This document shows, piece after piece, positions 24,503-32,954 of a stretch of 64,000 nt of DNA. A program made the position numbers and the translations under genes. Source of the DNA: Olleya sp. Bg11-27 (GTDB lineage: Bacteria; Bacteroidota; Bacteroidia; Flavobacteriales; Flavobacteriaceae); assembly GCF_002831645.1 (NCBI RefSeq), contig NZ_CP025117.1, forward strand, positions 1,123,514 through 1,187,513. The letters are read 5' to 3'. How positions within the stretch are numbered: position 1 is the first letter of the stretch; each line of letters opens with the position of its first letter. The notes below the pieces were generated by a model. The model was not told where the DNA came from, did not search any database, and worked only from the letters and a program-made list of their open reading frames with translations.

Positions 24503-26024
24503 ATTTTAAGTATTCTTCAATTTTTGTTATTAGTGTCTCCTCGTCAAATGGCTTTTTTATGACGTCATTTATTCCTGCTTTTTTATACCGTTTTAAATCG
24601 TCTTTAAACACCCTAGCGGTTAATGCTATTACAGGTACTTTTTTATGTTCACGCTCTGGCATTTGTCTGATCAGTTTGGTGATCTCGTCACCATAACTAT
24701 TAGGAAGTTTAATGTCCATTAGGACTAAATCAAACTCTGAATTTTCTATTCTAGGAATCACATCTTCTCCGCGTGTTACAATGTCTAAAAAGTAATTACC
24801 TCTAGACGCTAATATTTTTAAAATAGAGAGTTGAGTAATTTCAGAATCTTCAACTAATAGGATGCTGTACTTTTTATCAGATTTTGGTTTAGTTATCTTG
24901 CTTTTCTTTTTAGTTTCTAATTTGTAGTTATGATCTAACTTGAAATTAATATTGGTAGAAAAGGCACTACCTTCTCCTAAAGTTGAGTCTACATTAATAA
25001 CACTATGTGTTAAACTAACTAAGTGTTTTGCAATAGCTAACCCTAGCCCAGCCCCTTTATTATAAGATTGACTTGTGTTAAGTTGTGTAAAGCTGGTAAA
25101 AATATCGTCTTGATTATCTTTATCCATACCTATTCCAGTATCAATAATCTGAAAATGGATGTTGGCTTTTTGTGCTCTTATTTGGTTTAATGAGACGTTA
25201 AACGTTACTGTTCCTACTTCTGTGAATTTAATAGCATTTTCTAAAAGATTACTAAGGACTTGTCTTAATCTTAACGTGTCACCACCAATTACTGCTGGTA
25301 GGTTGTCATTAAAATTAGTTATTAGTTCAATGCCTTTTTGTTCGGCTTTGATTTTAAAAAGGTGTTCTATGTCTTGTAATAATTCTCTTAAATCAAAAGG
25401 TTCAATGACAAGTTCTAACTTTCCCGCTTCAATTTTAGAGATGTCTAATATATCCTCAATTAATTGCTTTAGATAACTTGAAGACGAGTCAATTACTTTT
25501 AAATAATTAAGTTGTTCTTCGTTTAAATTAGTCTTTTTTAAGATGTCCGAAAAGGTTAAAACACCAGTTAAAGGATCTCTTAATTCGTGACTAAAGTTTG
25601 CAATAAAAGCATTTTTAAACACTTCTTTTTCTTGAAGGTATTCGTTTTTCAATTCTAGAATTTGCGAATTTATTACAGATTCGTTTCTTACTTGAGCAGT
25701 CGTTTGGTAATTATCGTAATGTACTGTTAGGTCTAAAATAACTACTAGAGCTGGTTTTTTGCCATCAAATGTTTTTACAATAATATCTGTAATTATTGTT
25801 TCGTTTTTTTGATTGGTCAAATGTATACAAGAGAAAACGTGTTTTTGATTTTCTTCCTGAAGCGCAACATGTATGCTTTCAAAAAAGGGGTGAATGTTTG
25901 ATATGTTTTCACCAACTATATTAGTAAAAATAATATCGTCAGATTCTTTTACAGTTCCATCTAAATCAATAACAATGTACTGATTTACAGATTGGCAATG
26001 TTCTTTTTTGTAGTGCTCTAGCAT
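24501..26024 (-). CDS. Cytoplasmic hybrid histidine kinase with a receiver domain
   Basis: This 507-residue protein has no membrane helix. Residues ~1-110 look like a PAS-type sensor domain (YIVIDLDGTVKESDD ... GENISNIHPFF). A coiled-coil linker leads to HisKA with the phosphoacceptor in NFSHELRDPLTG (His146), then an HATPase domain (NLLENAIKFTEVG, DTGIGM, GAGLGLAIAKHLV), and a C-terminal receiver (~388-507; LLVEDSEITQLS, LVLMDIKLP with the phosphorylated Asp, and ALTARVFKDD). It is the last gene of a four-gene leftward run, 10 bp after the small GTPase gene, so it may be its signalling output or input. No HPt domain or DNA-binding partner is adjacent. Confidence 0.92.
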   Translation of the reverse strand: MLEHYKKEHCQSVNQYIVIDLDGTVKESDDIIFTNIVGENISNIHPFFESIHVALQEENQKHVFSCIHLTNQKNETIITDIIVKTFDGKKPALVVILDLTVHYDNYQTTAQVRNESVINSQILELKNEYLQEKEVFKNAFIANFSHELRDPLTGVLTFSDILKKTNLNEEQLNYLKVIDSSSSYLKQLIEDILDISKIEAGKLELVIEPFDLRELLQDIEHLFKIKAEQKGIELITNFNDNLPAVIGGDTLRLRQVLSNLLENAIKFTEVGTVTFNVSLNQIRAQKANIHFQIIDTGIGMDKDNQDDIFTSFTQLNTSQSYNKGAGLGLAIAKHLVSLTHSVINVDSTLGEGSAFSTNINFKLDHNYKLETKKKSKITKPKSDKKYSILLVEDSEITQLSILKILASRGNYFLDIVTRGEDVIPRIENSEFDLVLMDIKLPNSYGDEITKLIRQMPEREHKKVPVIALTARVFKDDLKRYKKAGINDVIKKPFDEETLITKIEEYLK

Positions 26025-26034
26025 TTGTTTTGGC

Positions 26035-26535
26035 TTATTTGGTTACGGCTTCCGCTAATTTAGTAAAAACATCCTCAACATTTTTACCTGACTTTGCACT
26101 TGTGTAAAAATCGACAAAACGTCCAAAAACATCTTTGTTTTGCTTAATAAATTCGTTTGTGACTAAATCTTTTTTGTTACCAATAACTTTTATTGGTGTT
26201 TTTGGGTAGCGGTCTTTAATATAATCTAAGTCAGATTCTAGTTGCTGGTAGGTTGCTGGTCTAGTCATGTCAAACACATATAAAAAACCATTTGTACCAA
26301 GTAGGTAAGACGGTCTTGTATTTGATATGTCATCGTTTCCTTCTAAATCCCAAATGACTAGTGTAATGTCGTCATTAGTTTTAGGTAGTGTAATTTCTTT
26401 TTTTAAGACATGTACACCAATGGTTACTTTATAATCTTCACTAAAAGTGTCTTGTACAAATCGTCTTATTAAAGAAGATTTTCCTACACCAAAGTGACCA
26501 ATTAGAACTATTTTTTTAGATATTTTCATTTTCAA
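26035..26535 (-). CDS. Ras/Rab-like small GTPase
   Basis: A 166-residue single-domain GTPase with all G motifs: G1 GHFGVGKS (13-20), a switch I Thr in VTIG (Thr38), G3 WDLEGN (62-67), G4 NKKD (120-123) and G5 TSAK (145-148). Bacterial Ras-superfamily GTPases of the MglA/Rup kind act as GTP-controlled switches for polarity, motility or signalling. At the position of Ras Gln61 it has Asn (DLEGN for DTAGQ), so intrinsic GTP hydrolysis may be weak and a GAP may be needed. It overlaps the upstream longin/roadblock-like gene by 20 bp. A second ATG at residue 3 is possible. Confidence 0.9.
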   Translation of the reverse strand: MKMKISKKIVLIGHFGVGKSSLIRRFVQDTFSEDYKVTIGVHVLKKEITLPKTNDDITLVIWDLEGNDDISNTRPSYLLGTNGFLYVFDMTRPATYQQLESDLDYIKDRYPKTPIKVIGNKKDLVTNEFIKQNKDVFGRFVDFYTSAKSGKNVEDVFTKLAEAVTK

Positions 26536-27334
26536 AGTAATCTTTTAGTTTAGTGCTGAAAACCTCACTATTATTTAAATCTGTTTTGTTTATTACATTT
26601 TGGGCAAAATCTAAGAGCTTATCTTCAAGTTTGCTTCTAAATGTTGCGGTAAATGCACCTGATATTGCTACTGCAATATAATAATTTGAAAAATTTTGTA
26701 GATGTATATGGTAATTTTCATATTCGATATACTCCAGATTTTGGGCTTCTGTAGTAAATGCATCTTCTGCAAAACTTTTTATAGCAGTTAGCATTCCTGC
26801 CACTGTATCTTGATCTATAGTATTTGTTTTGGAGTACTCTGAGACAACTAAACCTGAGCCACTCTCAATGACCATGATTTGCTCTATTTTAGATTTAAAT
26901 TGATCTTGGATTAATAAATCCCCTTCTGAGACCCCTGATCTTTTAGATCTAAATTTTCTTTTAAAATTTTTAAAAGAAAAGGTGTTGTTTACACTGTTGT
27001 TAATGTTTTCAGAGAGTACTTGTATTTCTTTTTGGACGTAGCGTTTTATTAACTTTCCAATAATCGGGAATAAGGCTTCAACAATGGCATCCTGAGAGTT
27101 TTTAATTTCCGATTTTAATGTTTCGGTAATTGTTGGTCCTAAGGTTTTAGGCATGTCTTTAATAAATGTTTCTAGTTTTTTGTCTAGAATAGGATCTATA
27201 TGTTCCGATAAATTATTTTGCTTAGTGATTAGATCTTCAAGCACCTTAATTTTTTCTTCTAATGATGTCACATACTCGTGCTCATCTTTAAGTAAGATGT
27301 CTCTAAGGCTTTTTAATTTATCGTCTTGATTCAT
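26516..27334 (-). CDS. Coiled-coil plus longin/roadblock-like protein, probable partner of the GTPase
   Basis: A 272-residue soluble protein. Residues ~1-45 are a charged coiled coil; ~55-130 form amphipathic helices; a basic stretch KRKFRSKRSG (~126-135) follows. The C-terminal part (~148-250) has an alternating strand-helix pattern: QIMVIESGSGLVVSEYS, a helix TVAGMLTAIKSFAEDAF, strands LEYIEYENYHIHLQNF and YYIAVAISGAF, and a closing helix. This resembles roadblock/longin domains, which in bacteria act as GTPase regulators (MglB type). I recall close relatives in other flavobacteria, some mis-annotated as OmpA-like. Overlap with the GTPase gene supports a complex; direct regulation is inferred. 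Confidence 0.72.
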   Translation of the reverse strand: MNQDDKLKSLRDILLKDEHEYVTSLEEKIKVLEDLITKQNNLSEHIDPILDKKLETFIKDMPKTLGPTITETLKSEIKNSQDAIVEALFPIIGKLIKRYVQKEIQVLSENINNSVNNTFSFKNFKRKFRSKRSGVSEGDLLIQDQFKSKIEQIMVIESGSGLVVSEYSKTNTIDQDTVAGMLTAIKSFAEDAFTTEAQNLEYIEYENYHIHLQNFSNYYIAVAISGAFTATFRSKLEDKLLDFAQNVINKTDLNNSEVFSTKLKDYFENENI

Positions 27335-27349
27335 TTGTAAATCAAGGTT

Positions 27350-27706
27350 TTACTGACTTATTTTTTCGCCTAATTTTGTAAAGAGTTCGCCTAATAATTT
27401 TCGGTCTACTTTTTTCTCGTTTAATGCATCTGCTTTGTCTTCAAAGCTATTTTCAAGCTCAGTAATTCTAATATTGATATCCGTACTTAGGTTATCAATA
27501 TTTTGAAGTATTTCGGACTTTACGTCATCCATCAGTGCTTCTAATTCTTGCTTTTTGGTAAGAATATCTTGTTTTAGTGTTTCAAACTCGCTATCATAAG
27601 CTTGCATGTTTTCACCAAAAATAAGCTGTTTTATGGCGTCTATCTTTGACGTCGCGTCCGTAGATGATTGCACAGTTTGGTCCTTTATTTTGTCTGTATT
27701 TGCCAT
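27350..27706 (-). CDS. Coiled-coil protein of unknown function, first gene of the GTPase operon
   Basis: A 118-residue, highly charged, entirely helical protein without signal peptide or membrane helix. Heptad patterns run through almost all of it (EFETLKQDILTKKQELEALM, ILQNIDNLSTDINIRI), and it ends ELFTKLGEKISQ. It lies 15 bp before the longin/roadblock-like gene and 50 bp after fbp. No named family is recognised. Given its place, a scaffold or adaptor for the GTPase complex is a reasonable but untested guess. Confidence 0.65.
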   Translation of the reverse strand: MANTDKIKDQTVQSSTDATSKIDAIKQLIFGENMQAYDSEFETLKQDILTKKQELEALMDDVKSEILQNIDNLSTDINIRITELENSFEDKADALNEKKVDRKLLGELFTKLGEKISQ

Positions 27707-27755
27707 TAGGATAGTTTATATGTCAAAAGTAGCAAAAAAATAGACACTATGGTAT

Positions 27756-28763
27756 TTAATCAGTGTTTTGCATGAATTCTTCTGCTTTTAAGACCATGTT
27801 TTTACTTCCACAGAAAAAAGGTACTCTTTGATGCAGTTCAGAAGGTTGGATATCCATAATGCGTTTAAATCCATCACTTGCTCTTCCATTGGCTTGTTCT
27901 GCAAGATAGGCCATAGGATTACATTCGTAAAGCAAACGTAATTTCCCGTCTTGATTTTTTGAGCTTTTAGGGTACATGTAAATACCACCTTTAATCATAT
28001 TTCGATGAAAATCTGAAACTAGAGAGCCGATGTATCTTGAGGTATAAGGTCTATCTTCTTCCTCCATTTGGCAGTATTTTATGTAGTTTTTTACGCCTTG
28101 AGGAAAATGTGTGTAATTACCTTCGTTTACAGAATAAATATTTCCGTCTGCAGGAAACTTCATATCTGGATGTGATAAGTAAAAGGTCCCTATAGCAGGG
28201 TTTAAAGTAAAGCCATTAACACCATGACCTGTAGTGTAAACCAGCATGGTCGAAGTCCCGTACACAACATAACCAGCAGCTACTTGTTGGTTGCCAGGTT
28301 GTAAAAAGTCCTCAATAGTAACAGGTGTCCCTACTGGAGTAACACGTCTATAAATAGAAAAAATAGTACCAACAGAAACGTTAACATCAATATTTGAAGA
28401 CCCATCTAAAGGATCTATTAAAACAATATATTTGTTTTGATTGTTGTCATCTTGGCTATTAATGGTGATAAAATCATCTTCTTCTTCACTAGCAATACCA
28501 CAAACGATGTTACGATTAGTAAGCGTTTGAATAAATTTATCGTTAGCGTAAACATCTAATTTTTGTTGGTCTTCACCTTGGATGTTTGTATCTCCTGCTG
28601 CGCCAATAATATCAACTAATCCCGCTTTGTTAACTTCATGGTTTACAACCTTGGCAGCTAGACGGATAGAGTTTATTAAACGAGATAGTTCTCCAGAAGT
28701 AAATTTGAAAGACGCTTGGTTTTCAATAATAAATTCTCCTAAAGTTTGATTTTTCTTGGACAT
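27756..28763 (-). CDS. fbp: Fructose-1,6-bisphosphatase, class I
   Basis: The 335-residue enzyme hydrolyses fructose 1,6-bisphosphate in gluconeogenesis. Metal-binding motifs are present: ASEEEDD (Glu cluster) and [15 protein letters not shown], the class I signature; GGIYMYPKS and [19 protein letters not shown] carry substrate-binding residues. Length is normal. The GTPase operon begins 50 bp downstream in the same direction with no terminator visible, so read-through is possible. A near-consensus -7 box, GATATTTG, lies about 25 bp before the start. Confidence 0.96.
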   Translation of the reverse strand: MSKKNQTLGEFIIENQASFKFTSGELSRLINSIRLAAKVVNHEVNKAGLVDIIGAAGDTNIQGEDQQKLDVYANDKFIQTLTNRNIVCGIASEEEDDFITINSQDDNNQNKYIVLIDPLDGSSNIDVNVSVGTIFSIYRRVTPVGTPVTIEDFLQPGNQQVAAGYVVYGTSTMLVYTTGHGVNGFTLNPAIGTFYLSHPDMKFPADGNIYSVNEGNYTHFPQGVKNYIKYCQMEEEDRPYTSRYIGSLVSDFHRNMIKGGIYMYPKSSKNQDGKLRLLYECNPMAYLAEQANGRASDGFKRIMDIQPSELHQRVPFFCGSKNMVLKAEEFMQNTD

Positions 28764-28833
28764 GGGTAGTAGTTGTGTTTATTTTCACAAATATCGTATT
28801 TTTTAGTAATTATAACGTTGTAGTTTGTCATAT

Positions 28834-28866
28834 TTTGGTTTAACAAAAATTCTTAAAGTATATTTG
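28834..28866 (+). promoter_or_regulatory. Promoter of the GNAT-aspartate kinase pair
   Basis: TTTG at 28834-28837, then 21 bases, then TATATTTG at 28859-28866. Both Bacteroidota promoter elements are present at accepted spacing, and the ATG follows 16 bases later. This is the best promoter in the window. Confidence 0.75.
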
Positions 28867-28882
28867 GTTAAATTTAATATCT

Positions 28883-29362
28883 ATGGACTATACTATTCGT
28901 TTTGCTAAAAAAAAGGATGTTTCAGCTATTTTAGGCTTGATACAAGAGCTTGCCGTTTTTGAAAAGGAGCCTGATGCGGTTATTGTAACTGAGGCAGATT
29001 TATTAGAAAATGGTTTTGGAAAACAACCATTGTTCACTTGTTTTGTTGCTGAAAAGGACAATACAATCGTAGCGATTGCTTTAATTTATATTCGTTTTTC
29101 TACCTGGAAAGGTAAAACAGTACATCTGGAAGATTTAATTGTTAGTCATGATTACAGAGGAGAAGGTCTAGGAACGTTATTATTGGATGAAGTTATTAAA
29201 TATGGTTATAGTTTAGGAGTTAAACGTATTTGTTGGGAAGTTTTAGATTGGAATGAACCAGCAATTAAATTTTACGAAAGTAAAGGGGCGTCTCTATTAA
29301 AAGATTGGTATTTAGTACAAATGGATGAATCTAGTATTAAAAAATATATCGAAAATTTATAA
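28883..29362 (+). CDS. GNAT family N-acetyltransferase (diamine acetyltransferase-like)
   Basis: A 159-residue GNAT protein. VHLEDLIVSHDYRGEGLGTLLL carries the acetyl-CoA pyrophosphate-binding motif (R/Q-x-x-G-x-G/A form: RGEGLG), and WNEPAIKFYESKGASLLKDW is the usual C-terminal block. The overall pattern (AVFEKEPDAV, LIYIRFSTWKGKTVHLEDL) is close to spermidine/thialysine acetyltransferases. Its stop codon directly abuts the aspartate kinase start, so the two are cotranscribed; a metabolic link is not obvious. Confidence 0.88.
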   Translation: MDYTIRFAKKKDVSAILGLIQELAVFEKEPDAVIVTEADLLENGFGKQPLFTCFVAEKDNTIVAIALIYIRFSTWKGKTVHLEDLIVSHDYRGEGLGTLLLDEVIKYGYSLGVKRICWEVLDWNEPAIKFYESKGASLLKDWYLVQMDESSIKKYIENL

Positions 29363-30613
29363 ATGAGAGTGTTTAAGTTTGGAGGTGCTTCTGTTAAAGA
29401 TGCTAAAGGGGTAAAGAATTTAATTTCGGTATTAGAACAAGTAGGACATGAAAAGACGATAATAGTTGTCTCTGCAATGGGTAAAATGACTAATGCTTTG
29501 GAATTGGTGGTTGGCGCTTATTTTGATGATAAAAAAGAGTTAAATAGTACTATTCAGAGTGTTGTCGACTATCATAATGATATTATGGTTGCTCTTTTTG
29601 ATGATAGTAATCATCGTGTTTTTAAAATAACCGAAGATTTATTTGGAGAACTTCGAAATTTCCTAAAGACAAATAAATCTCCCGATTATAGTTTTGTTTA
29701 TGATCAAGTTATTGGTTTTGGAGAATTATTGTCTACATCAATTATTAGTCAATATTTGGTTTTTAAAGGTTTTGATAACCATTGGCAAGATGTTAGGCAG
29801 TTAATTAAAACAGATAGTTATTACAGAAATGCTAATGTTAACTGGGAAGAAACTCAACAATTAGTTACTAAACATATAGATTCTAAAAAGCTTAATATAA
29901 CTCAAGGGTTTTTAGGTAGCGATGCAAATAATTTTACAACGACCTTAGGTCGAGAAGGAAGTGATTATACTGCCGCTATTTTGGCGTATTGTTTAAACGC
30001 AGGAAGTGTGACTATTTGGAAAGATGTGCCAGGTGTTTTAAATGCAGATCCAAGACATTTTAAAAACACACAATTACTTAATTCTATTTCGTATACTGAA
30101 GCTATTGAATTAGCCTTTTATGGTGCTTCTGTTATTCATCCAAAAACATTGCAACCTTTGCAACGTAAAGAAATTCCGTTATACGTTAAGTCTTTTTTAA
30201 ATCCGCAAGGGGAAGGGACAGTGGTCAATAAAATGTTCGGTTTAATACCTAAAGTACCTTGCTTTATTGTTAAGCAAAACCAAGTATTATTATCGTTGTC
30301 TACATTAGATTTTTCTTATATCGTTGAGGATAATATTAGTAAAATCTTTAATTTGCTATCCAAATACAAAATGAAGGTTAGTGTTATACAGAATTCTGCA
30401 ATTAGTTTTTCTGTTTGCTTTGATGATAATTATAATAATTTAGAAACTTTATTATTGCAATTAAAAGCTAATTTTAAATTGACTTGTAATACAGGTGTTT
30501 CTCTATATACCATAAGGCATTACGATGATAAGTCAGTAGAAGAATTAGAAGCAGGAAAAACAGTTTTATTAAAACAAATGTTCCAAGAGACATTACAAAT
30601 AGTAACAAAATAA
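29363..30613 (+). CDS. Aspartate kinase (monofunctional)
   Basis: The 416-residue protein begins MRVFKFGGASVKDAKGVKNL, the nucleotide/aspartate-binding start of aspartate kinases, and has TTLGREGSDYTAAILA and WKDVPGVLNADPR. It phosphorylates L-aspartate at the start of the lysine, threonine and methionine pathway. The C-terminal ~110 residues are ACT-like (LLSLSTLDFSYIVEDNI, KVSVIQNSAISFSVC), so feedback control by an amino acid is possible. No homoserine dehydrogenase is fused. It shares the promoter of the preceding GNAT gene. Confidence 0.92.
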   Translation: MRVFKFGGASVKDAKGVKNLISVLEQVGHEKTIIVVSAMGKMTNALELVVGAYFDDKKELNSTIQSVVDYHNDIMVALFDDSNHRVFKITEDLFGELRNFLKTNKSPDYSFVYDQVIGFGELLSTSIISQYLVFKGFDNHWQDVRQLIKTDSYYRNANVNWEETQQLVTKHIDSKKLNITQGFLGSDANNFTTTLGREGSDYTAAILAYCLNAGSVTIWKDVPGVLNADPRHFKNTQLLNSISYTEAIELAFYGASVIHPKTLQPLQRKEIPLYVKSFLNPQGEGTVVNKMFGLIPKVPCFIVKQNQVLLSLSTLDFSYIVEDNISKIFNLLSKYKMKVSVIQNSAISFSVCFDDNYNNLETLLLQLKANFKLTCNTGVSLYTIRHYDDKSVEELEAGKTVLLKQMFQETLQIVTK

Positions 30614-30624
30614 ATCTAATGAAT

Positions 30625-30632
30625 TACATTTG
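30625..30632 (+). promoter_or_regulatory. Candidate -7 promoter box for olsF
   Basis: TACATTTG fits TAnnTTTG and ends 25 bases before the ATG of the acyltransferase, suggesting independent transcription from the aspartate kinase. Confidence 0.55.
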
Positions 30633-30657
30633 TAAATTCTAATATGAATAAAAATAA

Positions 30658-32502
30658 ATGGGATTAGTCACAGCAAAAGAAGTTTCAAGCGCTATAAAGC
30701 TCAGTAAATACGGGTTTTTGGGGACATTTGTTGGTTGGATACTAATGAAAGTATTGAAAATTTCGAGCTTAAATAATGTCTATAATCGTAACAAACATTT
30801 GTCACATTTAGAGTTTTTGGATGGAATTTTAGATGAATTTCAAATTAAATTCGAAATTCCTGAAGAAGATTTAAAGCGATTGCCAAAAGATGGCGCTTAT
30901 ATTACCGTTTCTAACCATCCATTGGGAGGTATTGATGGTATTTTACTTTTAAAATTAATGCTTGAACAACGCGAAGATTTTAAAATAATAGCTAATTTTT
31001 TATTACATCGTATAGAGCCTATGAAGCCTTATATAATGCCTGTTAACCCTTTTGAAGATAGGAAGGATGTAAAATCTAGCTTAACAGGGTTTAAGGGCTC
31101 TATTTCTCACTTGAGAGATGGACATCCTTTGGGGATTTTTCCTGCAGGAGAGGTGTCTACTTATAGAGATGGTAAATTAGTTGTTGATAAACCTTGGGAA
31201 GACGCAGCGATGAAGTTAGTTAAAAAAGCTAATGTTCCTGTTGTTCCAATATATTTTCATGCACAAAATAGTAAGTTGTTTTATAAGTTGTCAAAAATAA
31301 GTGACATTTTTAGAACAGCTAAGTTGCCTTCCGAATTGTTTACACAAAAACGTAGAGTTATCAAGGTTAGGATAGGGAAACCAATTTCTGTTAAAAGTCA
31401 AGGAGAACATGAGTCGCTTGCAGATTTCTCAGAATTTATTAGAAGGAAAACATATATGCTGTCTAATGCTTTTCAACCTAAGGAGAAGATTATAGATAGT
31501 ATTTCTTCTAGTTTAAAATCTCCAAAATCGGTAAAAGCACCTAAACAAATTGTAACTCCGGTTAGTCAGGAAGCAATGATAAAAGAGGTCGATGCATTGC
31601 GCAAGCAAGATTGTAAATTATTGACAAGTAAAAATTATGAAGTTTTTTTATCTACCGCTGCAGATATGCCAAACTTGCTGCGTGAGATTGGACGATTGAG
31701 AGAAATTACTTTTAGAGCTGTTGGAGAAGGAACAAATGAACCTATTGATTTAGATGAATTTGATAATTACTACCATCATTTATTTTTATGGGATAGTGAG
31801 GCTAATGTTTTAGCAGGTGCTTATAGAATGGGGTTAGGATCTCAGATATTTGCTAATTATGGTATTAATGGCTTTTATTTACAAGATTTATTTGGTTTTG
31901 AGCCTGAGTTATATAAAATGATGAGCGAGTCTATTGAAATGGGACGCGCCTTTATTATTAAAGAATACCAACAAAAACCAATGCCTTTGTTTTTACTTTG
32001 GAAAGGTATTGTGCATACAACATTACGTCATCCTGAACATAAGTATTTAATTGGAGGGGTTAGTATTAGTAATCAGTTTTCAGAATTCTCCAAGTCTTTA
32101 ATGATTGAGTTTATGAAATCACATTACTATGATCCGTACGTGGCACAATATGTTCATCCTAAAAAAGAATTTAAGGTTAAACTTAAAGATGCTGATAAGG
32201 ACTTTGTTTTTGATGCAACAGAGGCTGATTTAAATAAGTTTGATAAGATTATTGATGAGATTGAACCAGGTGCTTTAAGATTGCCTGTATTGCTTAAAAA
32301 GTATATCAAACAAAACGCCCGTTTAGTTGCCTTTAATGTAGACCCATTATTTAATAATGCGGTAGATGGTTTAATGTATATTAAGATCGCAGACTTGCCA
32401 GAAAGTACAGTTAGGCCTGTAATGGAAGAATTTCAAGCGGAATTAGAACGTAAGTTTACTGAGCAGAATGGAGATAAGTCAATGACCGAAGTCGAACGTT
32501 AA
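30658..32502 (+). CDS. olsF: Bifunctional aminolipid (ornithine/glycine lipid) synthase, OlsF type
   Basis: A 614-residue fusion. The N-terminal half (~70-265) is a lysophospholipid acyltransferase (PlsC/OlsA-like): VSNHPLGGIDGILL supplies the catalytic His and Asp, and GIFPAGEVSTY the substrate block. The C-terminal half (~325-560) is an OlsB-like N-acyltransferase of the acyl-homoserine-lactone-synthase/GNAT superfamily (REITFRAVGEGTNEP, YHHLFLWDSEANVLAGAYR, IEMGRAFI). Together they N-acylate an amino acid and then O-acylate the product, making phosphorus-free membrane lipids. OlsF is known from Flavobacterium johnsoniae and Serratia. The last residues (KSMTEVER) are poorly conserved-looking. 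Confidence 0.88.
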   Translation: MGLVTAKEVSSAIKLSKYGFLGTFVGWILMKVLKISSLNNVYNRNKHLSHLEFLDGILDEFQIKFEIPEEDLKRLPKDGAYITVSNHPLGGIDGILLLKLMLEQREDFKIIANFLLHRIEPMKPYIMPVNPFEDRKDVKSSLTGFKGSISHLRDGHPLGIFPAGEVSTYRDGKLVVDKPWEDAAMKLVKKANVPVVPIYFHAQNSKLFYKLSKISDIFRTAKLPSELFTQKRRVIKVRIGKPISVKSQGEHESLADFSEFIRRKTYMLSNAFQPKEKIIDSISSSLKSPKSVKAPKQIVTPVSQEAMIKEVDALRKQDCKLLTSKNYEVFLSTAADMPNLLREIGRLREITFRAVGEGTNEPIDLDEFDNYYHHLFLWDSEANVLAGAYRMGLGSQIFANYGINGFYLQDLFGFEPELYKMMSESIEMGRAFIIKEYQQKPMPLFLLWKGIVHTTLRHPEHKYLIGGVSISNQFSEFSKSLMIEFMKSHYYDPYVAQYVHPKKEFKVKLKDADKDFVFDATEADLNKFDKIIDEIEPGALRLPVLLKKYIKQNARLVAFNVDPLFNNAVDGLMYIKIADLPESTVRPVMEEFQAELERKFTEQNGDKSMTEVER

Positions 32503-32512
32503 TTTATTATAT

Positions 32513-32839
32513 CTACTTATTACAATTAACCTGAGTCTTAACAAAAAAGTCATTGACTACACGTCTGCATTCGTTTAGTTGTTCTAGATCTATAGAGTAA
32601 AAAAGGTTTTTACCTCGTATTTTTTGTTTTAGTAAGCCTATTTTTCTAATCTCACCTAAATGTTGCGATATTGTTGGTTGTGATAATCCTGTGCTTTTCA
32701 CCAAAGCGTTACAATTACAATCCTTGTTTTCGCTTATATGTTGGATCATTGCTATTCTAGCAGGATGTCCTAAAACTTTAGTAAAATTAGCGACTTGATT
32801 TTGAGAAGTATTAAACAATTGTCTTTTTGAGAACCCCAT
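32513..32839 (-). CDS. ArsR/SmtB family transcriptional regulator
   Basis: A 108-residue winged-helix repressor. The helix-turn-helix reads ALVKSTGLSQPTISQHLGEIRKIGLLK, followed by the wing KIRGKNLFYSID. A DCNCNALV segment (two Cys) just before the recognition helices resembles the metal- or thiol-sensing site of ArsR proteins, and a third cysteine lies in LNECRR. It would leave DNA on binding metal or on oxidation. No target transporter lies beside it. A perfect 14-bp palindrome upstream is a probable autoregulatory site. Confidence 0.9.
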   Translation of the reverse strand: MGFSKRQLFNTSQNQVANFTKVLGHPARIAMIQHISENKDCNCNALVKSTGLSQPTISQHLGEIRKIGLLKQKIRGKNLFYSIDLEQLNECRRVVNDFFVKTQVNCNK

Positions 32840-32872
32840 AGTATTGCGTGTAATTTAATAGTATTAGAACAT

Positions 32873-32886
32873 GATATTGCAATATC
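32873..32886. promoter_or_regulatory. Candidate ArsR operator
   Basis: GATATTGCAATATC is a perfect 14-bp palindrome 34 bases before the ArsR-family start codon, in the region where its promoter should be. ArsR-family proteins bind such 12-2-12-type or shorter inverted repeats. Confidence 0.55.
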
Positions 32887-32906
32887 ACAATTTTAAAAAT
32901 ACATAA

Positions 32907-32936
32907 AAAACCAAAATCAATACCGATTTTGGTTTT
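32907..32936 (-). terminator. Rho-independent terminator of the YtxH-like gene
   Basis: AAAACCAAAATC and GATTTTGGTTTT form a perfect 12-bp stem around six bases; on the minus strand a T-run follows, 19 bases after the YtxH-like stop. Confidence 0.85.
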
Positions 32937-32954
32937 AAATTTTTTGATTTAAAA

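Noticed and set aside
32484-32499. A repeat-like core (TGACCGAAGTCGAAC) at the very end of olsF, resembling the element found twice in leuS
   Set aside because: Only part of the core matches and several positions differ, so chance similarity is more likely than a third copy.
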